Shown piece after piece: positions 57,138-64,000 of a stretch of DNA of 64,000 bases. The stretch's first letter is position 1. The number at the start of each line of letters is the position of its first letter. Source of the DNA: Mycolicibacillus parakoreensis (GTDB taxonomy: Bacteria; Actinomycetota; Actinomycetes; Mycobacteriales; Mycobacteriaceae). A model generated the notes under the pieces. It saw only the letters and a list, made by a program, of their open reading frames with translations, was not told the origin of the DNA and made no database searches. The stretch is from NCBI RefSeq assembly GCF_022370835.2, contig NZ_CP092365.1, forward strand, positions 620,001-684,000. Direction: 5' to 3'. Both the position numbers and the translations under genes were made by a program.

Positions 57138-58244
57138 ATGTTGCGTGCCGCACTGCGCCTGACCGCCGGGACCGCCACGCTGGCGGCCGGCGGCTGGATG
57201 ATGCGGGCGTTGCACGGCGCCCCCGAGGCGCTCGGTGCGGGGCCGGCCGAGATCCGACGGGTCGCCGAGGGATCGCCGAATTTCGTGGACGGGGCGTTCA
57301 CCAACCTCGACGCCGCCGCCGGTTTCGACATGGGGCTGCAGCAGCAGTGGATGGTGCTGCGCGAACTGGTCGGCGGACGCGGTGTGGGACGTCCCGCCGC
57401 GCCGATCCCGCTGGCCGAGCCGTCGGTCGAGGCCGGCGAGGGCCCGGCGGGCACCTGGTTCGGGCACTCGTCGGTGCTGATCGAGATCGACGGCTACCGG
57501 GTGCTCACCGACCCGGTGTGGAGCCGGCGCTGCTCCCCGTCGGACAGCGTCGGCCCCGAGCGGCTGCACCCGCCGCCCGCCGCCCTGGACACCTTGCCGG
57601 CGATCGATGCGATCGTGATCAGCCACGACCACTACGACCATCTCGACATCGACGCGGTCATCGCGTTGGGGCGCACCCAGCGCGCGCCGTTCGTGGTGCC
57701 GCTGGGGGTCGGGGCGCACCTGCGCCGCTGGGGCATCCCCGAGCATCGGGTGGTGGAACTGGACTGGGGCCAGCACCACCGGATCGCCGATCTCACCGTG
57801 GTGTGCACCCCGGCCCGGCACTTCTCCGGGCGGTTCGTCAGCCGCAACACCACCTTGTGGTCCTCCTGGGTGCTGATCGGCGAGCGGCACCGGGTGTTCT
57901 TCGGCGGTGACAGCGGCTACACCCGTTCGTTCGCCGACATCGGCGCCGAACACGGCCCCTTCGACCTGACGCTGCTGCCGATCGGTGCCTACCATCGGGC
58001 CTGGCCCGACATCCACATGTCCCCGGAGGAGGCGGTGCGGGCGCACCGCGACCTCACCGATACCGGGTTGTTGGTGCCGATCCACTGGTGCACGTTCCGG
58101 CTGGCCCCGCATCCGTGGGCCGAACCGGTGGAGCGGCTGCTGGCCGCCGCCGACCCCGACGGGGTGCGCGTCGCGGTGCCCCGGCCGGGCGGACGAGCCC
58201 GCCCCGCCGCCGGCGACGTCGTCGATCCGTGGTGGCGGTTGTAG
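57138..58244 (+). CDS. Metallo-beta-lactamase-fold hydrolase (NAPE-PLD-like, Rv0906-like)
   Basis: A 368-residue protein with a weakly hydrophobic N-terminus and an MBL domain. Metal ligands are seen in ISHDHYDHLDID (HxHxDH), TPARHFSGR, FFGGDSGYT and IHWCTFRLAPHPW. These fit the UlaG/NAPE-PLD branch, phosphodiesterases acting on phospholipid-like substrates. It starts 5 bp after echA6 and ends 4 bp before the next gene, so echA6 through ctpE is probably one operon. Confidence 0.9.
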   Translation: MLRAALRLTAGTATLAAGGWMMRALHGAPEALGAGPAEIRRVAEGSPNFVDGAFTNLDAAAGFDMGLQQQWMVLRELVGGRGVGRPAAPIPLAEPSVEAGEGPAGTWFGHSSVLIEIDGYRVLTDPVWSRRCSPSDSVGPERLHPPPAALDTLPAIDAIVISHDHYDHLDIDAVIALGRTQRAPFVVPLGVGAHLRRWGIPEHRVVELDWGQHHRIADLTVVCTPARHFSGRFVSRNTTLWSSWVLIGERHRVFFGGDSGYTRSFADIGAEHGPFDLTLLPIGAYHRAWPDIHMSPEEAVRAHRDLTDTGLLVPIHWCTFRLAPHPWAEPVERLLAAADPDGVRVAVPRPGGRARPAAGDVVDPWWRL

Positions 58245-58248
58245 CGCG

Positions 58249-59829
58249 ATGCTCAAAGCGGCGGCGCTGGCCGCGTTCCTCACGGTTGCCCTCGTCCTCG
58301 GCGGCTGCTCGTCGCCGCCGACCCCGTTGTCGGACACCCCGCCGGACCGGTTCTCCGGCATGGGCCTGCCCGAGGGGGGCGTCGATGACGCGGTCGCGCG
58401 CCTCGATGACCTGGCCGCCGACCTGATGGACCGATCCGGTATTCCCGGTATGGCGGTCGCGGTGGTGCACGGCGGGAACACCGTGTACGCCAACGGGTTC
58501 GGGGTGCGCAACACGGGCAGGGACGCCGACGACGACGACAACCGGGTCGATGCGGACACGGTGTTTCAGGTCGCGTCCTTGTCGACGCCGATCGGGGCCA
58601 CGGTGGTGGCTCACCAGATCGGCGCGGAGTCGATCAACTGGGACACCCCGGTGGGCTCCTACCTGCCGTGGTTCGCGTTCTCCGACCCTTACGTCAGTGA
58701 GCACGCCACGATCGCCGACCTCTACGCGCAGCGCACCGGTCTGCCGCAGAACGCCGGGGACCTTCTGGCCGAACTCGGCTACGACCGACGCCAGGTGCTG
58801 TTGCGGCTCAAAGAGTTGCCGTTGGGGGCGTTTCGGCTGAGCCACCGTGACACCGAATTCGGGGTGACCGTCGCGGCCGAGTCGGTGGCGGTCGCGGCCG
58901 GCAAACGCTGGGACGAACTCAGCGACGACGTGCTCTACCGCCCGTTGGGGATGGAGTCGACCAGTTCGCGCTACGCCGATTTCACCCGTCGACGCGACCG
59001 GGCGTTGGGGCACACCCGAACCGACGACGGCTACCGTCCCAGCTACCACGGTGACACCGATCCGAAATCGGCGGCGGTGGGCGTCAGCTCCACCGTCAAC
59101 GACCTGGGCCGATGGCTGGCCATGCTGCTCGCCGACGGTGACCACGACGGCACGACGCTCATCCCGACCGACGCGCTCACCCCGGCACTGACCGCCCAGA
59201 CGGTCAACCACGGACCCCAGGGCTCCGAGTCCCCCGAGGCGCGGGCCGACCTGTACGGATACGGATTCCACGTCGCAACGACCTCGACGGCGCGCACCAC
59301 CTACGGCTACGAGGGCGGGTTGGCATCCGGGTCGGCGGCGGCGTTCGCCGCGCTGCCGTCCGCCGACGTCGCCATCGTCGTGCTGACTAACGCGGCGCCG
59401 AACGGCGTCCCCGAAACCCTCACCGCCCAGTTCCTGGACCTGGTGCAATACGGTGAACTGCGCCACGACTGGCCGCGGCTGTACCGCGAGCGTCACGCCG
59501 AGAAGGCCGAGGACACCCCCGGCGTGCAGAAGGCGAGAAAGCCGCCGCGCAAGGCCAAACCCCCGGCGGCGCTGCGCAGCTACACCGGCACCTACTTCAA
59601 CGACTACTGGGGCAGCGCGACGGTGACCGAGACCCGCCGCGGGCTGGAACTGACGCTGGGCCCGCGCCGCGACACCGTGGTGCTGCACCATTGGGACGGC
59701 GACACGTTCACGTTCACCCCGAAGTCCGACACCGTGCCCGACGGGGCGGTATCGAAGGCGACGTTCACCCCCGACGCGTTGACCCTGCAGTACTACGACC
59801 GGGACAGGCTGGGAATATTCTTCCGATGA
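58249..59829 (+). CDS. Serine-hydrolase-like lipoprotein with eroded catalytic motifs (Rv0907 position)
   Basis: A 526-residue lipoprotein with lipobox VLGGC (about Cys20) and a class C beta-lactamase/esterase fold. The first motif reads VASLSTPIG: the SxxK lysine is threonine (ACG, one base from AAG). The YxN motif place reads [13 protein letters not shown], so Tyr and Asn are Asp and Glu. The third motif reads YGYEGG instead of a histidine- or lysine-led Gly motif. The fold is whole and the frame open, so it looks like a pseudoenzyme with a binding or structural role. The last 80 residues form a beta-rich tail. Its stop overlaps ctpE (ATGA). Confidence 0.88.
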   Translation: MLKAAALAAFLTVALVLGGCSSPPTPLSDTPPDRFSGMGLPEGGVDDAVARLDDLAADLMDRSGIPGMAVAVVHGGNTVYANGFGVRNTGRDADDDDNRVDADTVFQVASLSTPIGATVVAHQIGAESINWDTPVGSYLPWFAFSDPYVSEHATIADLYAQRTGLPQNAGDLLAELGYDRRQVLLRLKELPLGAFRLSHRDTEFGVTVAAESVAVAAGKRWDELSDDVLYRPLGMESTSSRYADFTRRRDRALGHTRTDDGYRPSYHGDTDPKSAAVGVSSTVNDLGRWLAMLLADGDHDGTTLIPTDALTPALTAQTVNHGPQGSESPEARADLYGYGFHVATTSTARTTYGYEGGLASGSAAAFAALPSADVAIVVLTNAAPNGVPETLTAQFLDLVQYGELRHDWPRLYRERHAEKAEDTPGVQKARKPPRKAKPPAALRSYTGTYFNDYWGSATVTETRRGLELTLGPRRDTVVLHHWDGDTFTFTPKSDTVPDGAVSKATFTPDALTLQYYDRDRLGIFFR

Positions 59830-62318
59830 CCACGCTGCTGGCCGGTGGGCTCACCGACGACGAGGTCGCCCGGCGCGTCGCCGAGGGCAAAACCAACGAC
59901 GTCCCGGCCCGTGCCGCGCGGTCGGTGCTCGACATCGTCCGCGCCAACGTGTTCACCCGGATCAACGCCATCCTCGGTGTGCTGTTCGCGATCGTGCTGA
60001 CCACCGGCTCGCTGATCAACGGCATGTTCGGGCTGTTGATCATCGCCAACAGCGTCATCGGGATGGTCCAGGAGCTCCGGGCCAAACAGACCCTGGACCG
60101 ACTGGCCATCGTCGGTCAGACCAAACCGGTGGTGCGACGCCAATCGGGTGCGGTGGCGCTGGCCCCCAACGAGGTGGTGCTCGACGACGTCATCGAGTTG
60201 GGCCCCGGTGACCAGATCGTGGTCGACGGCCGGGTCGTCGAGCACGCCAACCTTGAGGTCGACGAGTCGCTGTTGACCGGCGAGGCCGACGCGATCGCCA
60301 AACACGCCGACGACGAGGTGATGTCGGGCAGTTTCGTGGTGTCCGGCACCGGCGCCTACCGGGCGACCCGGGTGGGCCGGGAGGCCTACGCGGCGAAACT
60401 GGCCGAGGAGGCCAGCAAGTTCACCCTGGTCAAATCGGAGCTGCGCAGCGGGATCAACACCATCCTGCGGTTCGTCACCTATCTGCTGGTGCCGGCGGGG
60501 CTGCTGATCATCTACAGCCAGCTGTTCGTCAACAACCCGACCTTCGGGACGGCGCTGATGGAATCGGTGCGCGACCTGCTCACCTTGCAGCCCGGGTGGG
60601 GGGATTCGGCCCGGCAGCTCAAGGACCTGCTGATCAGCACCGACTTCCGCGAGTCGGTGCTGCGGATGGTGGGCGCGCTGGTGCCGATGGTGCCCGAGGG
60701 GCTGGTGCTTTTGACCTCGATCGCGTTCGCGGTCGGGGTGGTCCGCCTCGGCCAGCGCCAGTGCCTGGTGCAGGAGTTGCCCGCCATCGAGGGCCTGGCG
60801 CGTGTCGACGTGGTCTGCGCGGACAAGACCGGCACCTTGACCGAGAACGGCATGCGGCTGACCGACGTCACGCCGCTGGACGCCGGTGACGACGGTGACG
60901 CGGTGGGCGAGGTCCTGGCCGCCCTCGCCGCGGTCGATCCGCGGCCCAACGCCAGCATCCAGGCCATCGCCGAGGCCTACCCCAACGACCCGCACTGGCC
61001 GGTCCAGGCGAGCGCACCGTTCAAATCGGCCACCAAGTGGAGCGGTGCATCGTTCGCCGGGCACGGCCACTGGGTGATCGGGGCCCCCGACGTGCTGGCC
61101 GACCCGTCCTCGCCCGCGGCGGGCCGCGCCGAGCAGATCGGGGCGCGGGGGCTGCGGGTGCTGCTGCTGGGCCGCAGCGACCGGTCGGTGGACGCCGCCG
61201 ACGCACCCGGGCAGATCACCCCGGCGGCGCTGGTGGTCCTCGAGCAGCGCATCCGTCCCGACGCCCGGGCGACCCTGGACTACTTCGGCACCCAGCAGGT
61301 GGCGGTGAAGGTGATCTCCGGGGACAACGCGGTCTCGGTGGGCGCGGTCGCCGACACGCTGGGTCTGCGCGGCGAGACCGTCGATGCACGCCGGTTGCCC
61401 ACCGAACCCGAGGCGCTGGCCGCGGCGGTCGGAAAAACCACCACCTTCGGCCGGGTGCGCCCGGACCAGAAACGCGCCATGGTGCACGCGCTGCAGTCAC
61501 GCGGTCACACCGTCGCGATGACCGGTGACGGGGTCAACGACGTGTTGGCGCTCAAGGACGCCGACATCGGGGTCGCGATGGGGGCGGGCAGTTCGGCGGC
61601 CCGTGCGGTCGCCCAGATCGTGCTGTTGGACAACAAGTTCGCCACCCTGCCGTACGTGGTGGGCGAGGGCCGGCGGGTGATCGGCAACATCGAACGGGTC
61701 GCCAACCTGTTTTTGACCAAGACCGTGTACTCGGTGTTGCTGGCGCTGCTGGTGGGGCTGGCCGGGCTGGGGGCGAAACTGTTCGGCTCCGATCCGCTGC
61801 TGTACCCGTTCCAGCCGATCCACGTCACCATCGCCGCCTGGTTCACCATCGGGATTCCGTCGTTCATCCTCTCGCTGGCTCCCAACAATGAGCGTGCCCG
61901 ACCCCGCTTCGTGCGCCGGGTGATGACCGCCGCGCTGCCCTCGGGGCTGGTGGTGGGCAGCGCGACGTTCGCGTCCTACCTGCTGGCCTACCGGGGGGCC
62001 GGCGCCACCGCCGCCCAGCAGATGCAGGCGTCGACCGGCGCGCTGATCACCCTGCTGGTGGCCGGGGTGTGGGTGCTGGCGGTGGTGGCCCGGCCCTACC
62101 AGTGGTGGCGGGTGGCGCTGGTGGTGGTCTCGGCGCTGGCCTACCTGGTGATCTTCGCGATCCCGCTGGCCCGTGATCTGTTCCTGCTCGACGTGTCGAA
62201 CCCGGCGGTGACGGCCGGTGCGCTGGGGATCGGTGTGCTCGGTGCGGCCGGGGTGGAGGCCGCCTGGTGGATACAGGGAGCGGTTCTCGGTGAGACCCGC
62301 CAGGTGTGGCGCAGGTAG
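59826..62318 (+). CDS. ctpE: P-type ATPase CtpE (calcium transporter type)
   Basis: An 830-residue P-type ATPase. Seen: [14 protein letters not shown] actuator motif near 150, [11 protein letters not shown] in the fourth helix, phosphorylation site [13 protein letters not shown] near 333, [10 protein letters not shown], and hinge [22 protein letters not shown] near 564. There is no N-terminal metal-binding domain. CtpE of mycobacteria takes up Ca2+ and affects the cell surface. The four-base overlap with the preceding gene implies coupled translation. Confidence 0.94.
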   Translation: MTTLLAGGLTDDEVARRVAEGKTNDVPARAARSVLDIVRANVFTRINAILGVLFAIVLTTGSLINGMFGLLIIANSVIGMVQELRAKQTLDRLAIVGQTKPVVRRQSGAVALAPNEVVLDDVIELGPGDQIVVDGRVVEHANLEVDESLLTGEADAIAKHADDEVMSGSFVVSGTGAYRATRVGREAYAAKLAEEASKFTLVKSELRSGINTILRFVTYLLVPAGLLIIYSQLFVNNPTFGTALMESVRDLLTLQPGWGDSARQLKDLLISTDFRESVLRMVGALVPMVPEGLVLLTSIAFAVGVVRLGQRQCLVQELPAIEGLARVDVVCADKTGTLTENGMRLTDVTPLDAGDDGDAVGEVLAALAAVDPRPNASIQAIAEAYPNDPHWPVQASAPFKSATKWSGASFAGHGHWVIGAPDVLADPSSPAAGRAEQIGARGLRVLLLGRSDRSVDAADAPGQITPAALVVLEQRIRPDARATLDYFGTQQVAVKVISGDNAVSVGAVADTLGLRGETVDARRLPTEPEALAAAVGKTTTFGRVRPDQKRAMVHALQSRGHTVAMTGDGVNDVLALKDADIGVAMGAGSSAARAVAQIVLLDNKFATLPYVVGEGRRVIGNIERVANLFLTKTVYSVLLALLVGLAGLGAKLFGSDPLLYPFQPIHVTIAAWFTIGIPSFILSLAPNNERARPRFVRRVMTAALPSGLVVGSATFASYLLAYRGAGATAAQQMQASTGALITLLVAGVWVLAVVARPYQWWRVALVVVSALAYLVIFAIPLARDLFLLDVSNPAVTAGALGIGVLGAAGVEAAWWIQGAVLGETRQVWRR

Positions 62319-62365
62319 GCTCTGCTGCGCAGAGATCATGAGTCGACCCCGAAAGGACGATTGCG

Positions 62366-62545
62366 ATGGGTTTTCTTGACAAGGCCAAAGGCCTGCTCTC
62401 CAAGAACGCCGACAAGGTCGATCAGGCGATCGACAAGGCGGGCGACCTCGTCGACGACAAGACCGAGGGCAAGTACGCCGACACCGTCGACAAGGTGCAG
62501 GAGGCGGCCAAGAAGGCGATCGACAAAACCGACCCGGAGAGCTAG
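62366..62545 (+). CDS. Small antitoxin (Rv0909-like)
   Basis: A 59-residue, very charged, Lys/Asp-rich helical protein ([40 protein letters not shown]). It has the exact length of Rv0909, annotated as the antitoxin of a type II pair. GAAAGGA lies 6 bases before the ATG. The next gene starts 3 bp after the stop. Its composition also resembles CsbD/Rv0909-type stress proteins, so the toxin-antitoxin role is from orthology only. Confidence 0.85.
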   Translation: MGFLDKAKGLLSKNADKVDQAIDKAGDLVDDKTEGKYADTVDKVQEAAKKAIDKTDPES

Positions 62546-62548
62546 CCG

Positions 62549-62986
62549 GTGGCCAAGCTCTCCGGGGCCATCGACGTCCCGTTGCCACCGGAGCAGGCCT
62601 GGGGGCACGCCGCGGACCTCGCCCGGTACCGGGACTGGCTGACCATTCACCGGCTGTGGCGTTCGCCGCTGCCCGACACCCTCGAGAAGGGCACCGTGGT
62701 CGAATCGATCGTCGAGGTCAAGGGCATGCCCAACCGGATCAAGTGGACGATCGTGCACTTCAAGCCGCCGCAGGCGATGACGCTCAACGGCGACGGCAAG
62801 GGTGGGGTCAAGATCAAGCTGATGGCCAAGGTCAAACCCCAAGGCGATGCGTCGGTGGTCAGTTTCGACGTGCACCTGGGCGGGCCGGCGCTGTTCGGGC
62901 CGATCGGGATGGTCGTGGCCGGCGCCTTGCGCGGCGACATCAACGAGTCGTTGAACCGGTTTGTGACGGTGTTCGCGCCGCAGTAG
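62549..62986 (+). CDS. SRPBCC-fold toxin partner (Rv0910-like)
   Basis: A 145-residue SRPBCC protein: LSGAIDVPLPPEQAWGHAADLARYRDW start and a C-terminal helix after GMVVAGALRGDINESL. It matches Rv0910, described as the toxin paired with Rv0909. GTG start at 62549. The fold is the same as the three other SRPBCC genes in this window, but the pairing with a small charged protein is specific. Confidence 0.88.
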   Translation: MAKLSGAIDVPLPPEQAWGHAADLARYRDWLTIHRLWRSPLPDTLEKGTVVESIVEVKGMPNRIKWTIVHFKPPQAMTLNGDGKGGVKIKLMAKVKPQGDASVVSFDVHLGGPALFGPIGMVVAGALRGDINESLNRFVTVFAPQ

Positions 62987-63032
62987 CGCGGCGTCGTCCC
63001 TCCTGCGCGGCGCACCCGATAGTCTCGACGCC

Positions 63033-63443
63033 ATGCCCCGCCCCCAACCCGGTTGGTCGGTCGCCGTCTGCGCGGTGCTCGTGTTCGCCAGCAGTTGGCT
63101 TCCGTGGCTGCACTCGCCGGACGGCCGGGCCAACGCCGTCGGCGGGGTGGTCGGCGCGCTGCCACGCACCGACGGGTTCGGCGCCGGTCAGCTGATCCTG
63201 TGGCTGGCCGCGGTGCTGCTGGTGACCGGCGCGATGATCGGTCGAGGCATCTCCCCGTTGGCGTCTTCGGTTGGAGCGCTGACGGTTTCGCTACTGTTGG
63301 TGGCGACGGTGACCTGGTATTACCGCGATAACGTCACCGCGTCGATCGCCGCCGGGTATGGACTGTTCACCGGGGCGGCCGGTGTGGCCGCGGCCACCGC
63401 GTGCTCGGTCTGGGCGCTGCTGGCCGCCCTGCGTGAGCGCTAA
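63033..63443 (+). CDS. Small integral membrane protein, unknown
   Basis: A 136-residue protein with four predicted helices ([77 protein letters not shown]). I do not recognise a family. ATG 63033. It stands 46 bp after the toxin-like gene and overlaps the stop of the convergent mmpL by 4 bp. Confidence 0.75.
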   Translation: MPRPQPGWSVAVCAVLVFASSWLPWLHSPDGRANAVGGVVGALPRTDGFGAGQLILWLAAVLLVTGAMIGRGISPLASSVGALTVSLLLVATVTWYYRDNVTASIAAGYGLFTGAAGVAAATACSVWALLAALRER

Positions 63444-64000
63444 CCGCCTTCCGAGTTCGTCGACGTCGTCGACGTCGTCGACGTCTCGGCCACCGCGGTG
63501 GTGTCGTCGCTGTCGGTGCCCCTCACCGGGCGTGCTCGGGCCGGCTTGGTCGGCAGGTTCATCGGCCACCAGAACCAGCGCCCGAGGAGGGCGGCGATCG
63601 ACGGGGTCATGAAGGCACGCACGACCAGGGTGTCGAACATCAGACCCAGCCCGATGGTGGTGCCCACCTGGCCGATGATGCGCAGGTCGCTGACGACCAT
63701 CGCGCCCATCGTGAACGCGAACACCAGGCCCGCGGCGGTCACCACCTTGCCGCTGCCGCCCATCGCCCGGATGATGCCGGTGTTGAACCCGGCATGGACC
63801 TCCTCCTTGAAGCGCGACACCAGCAGCAGGTTGTAATCCGATCCCACCGCCAGCAACACGATCACCGACATGGCCAACACCATCCAGTGCAACTCCATGC
63901 CGATGATGTACTGCCAGATCAGCACCGAGAGACCGAACGACGCCCCCAGCGACAGTGCCACCGTGCCCACGATCACCATCGCGGCGACCAGGCTGCGGGT
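63440..64000 (-). CDS. MmpL-family transporter, C-terminal part only (cut by right edge)
   Basis: The last 186 residues of an MmpL protein; the frame stays open to the window edge. It contains the second proton-relay pair [15 protein letters not shown] and the final helices through [17 protein letters not shown]. It is closely similar to the same part of the mmpL at 16993-19887 (for example [23 protein letters not shown]). The C-terminal tail is a Thr/Ser repeat ([14 protein letters not shown]) encoded by GTCGACGTC-type DNA repeats at about 63458-63485. Confidence 0.92.
   Translation of the reverse strand, partial: TRSLVAAMVIVGTVALSLGASFGLSVLIWQYIIGMELHWMVLAMSVIVLLAVGSDYNLLLVSRFKEEVHAGFNTGIIRAMGGSGKVVTAAGLVFAFTMGAMVVSDLRIIGQVGTTIGLGLMFDTLVVRAFMTPSIAALLGRWFWWPMNLPTKPARARPVRGTDSDDTTAVAETSTTSTTSTNSEGG

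Noticed and set aside
58560..58600. Lys-to-Thr change in the serine hydrolase as a sequencing error
   Set aside because: It cannot be excluded alone, but the YxN and third motifs are changed too, so a single error does not explain the pattern.

Overview
The window is high-GC actinobacterial chromosome, almost certainly from a member of the Mycobacteriaceae. The main reasons are an MmpS/MmpL pair, RpfA behind a c-di-AMP riboswitch, PrrA/PrrB, SepH, CtpE and the EchA6/AccD3 pair. From about 10.4 kb to 63 kb the gene order follows the Mycobacterium tuberculosis Rv0856-Rv0910 segment closely. It has an inserted mmpS/mmpL pair, and the PE/PPE genes and the MarR gene of that segment are absent. Names come from recognising protein sequences; no database search was possible.

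Layout. 0-5.5 kb (minus): a five-gene signalling operon reading lipoprotein, Ser/Thr kinase with a FecB-like extracellular domain, paralogous lipoprotein, DUF4333-type membrane protein, and a second Ser/Thr kinase cut by the left edge. 5.9-10.4 kb (plus): a PknE-like kinase whose stop overlaps a class A beta-lactamase-like lipoprotein, then an intact IS256-family element, then a VanX-type D-Ala-D-Ala dipeptidase. 10.5-16.2 kb: two SRPBCC proteins, dapC and the fadA-fadB beta-oxidation operon. 16.5-21 kb: mmpS-mmpL and three small genes. 21-25.3 kb: XPB-type helicase and its partner. 25.3-29.8 kb: molybdenum-cofactor genes moaC2-mog-moaE2 and moaD2-moaA2, facing each other around rpfA. The rpfA leader carries both a Crp-type site and a c-di-AMP riboswitch. 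29.9-44.9 kb: cspB, fadE10, a xi-class GST, a membrane transporter, DUF proteins, an RNA methyltransferase, sepH, serC, an AurF-like diiron oxygenase, fprB and a phosphotransferase-like gene. 45-50.9 kb: a small secreted Ser-Trp repeat peptide, two citrate synthases flanking pdxH, an FKBP, and the prrA-prrB two-component system. 51-54.7 kb: a heterodimeric ABC exporter with one degenerate ATP site. 54.9-63 kb: accD3, echA6, an MBL hydrolase, a serine-hydrolase-like lipoprotein with eroded catalytic motifs, ctpE, and an Rv0909/Rv0910-like toxin-antitoxin pair. The right edge cuts a second mmpL.

The most unusual region is the left 10 kb. Three receptor kinases sit with four predicted exported or membrane-anchored partners and two cell-wall enzymes. 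One kinase carries a ferric-siderophore/periplasmic-binding-protein-like ectodomain. This looks like an envelope- or ligand-sensing module that I do not recognise as a characterised system. Secondary points are the dual cyclic-nucleotide control of rpfA, the degenerate serine hydrolase, and short repeats that duplicate the stop-codon region of several genes.
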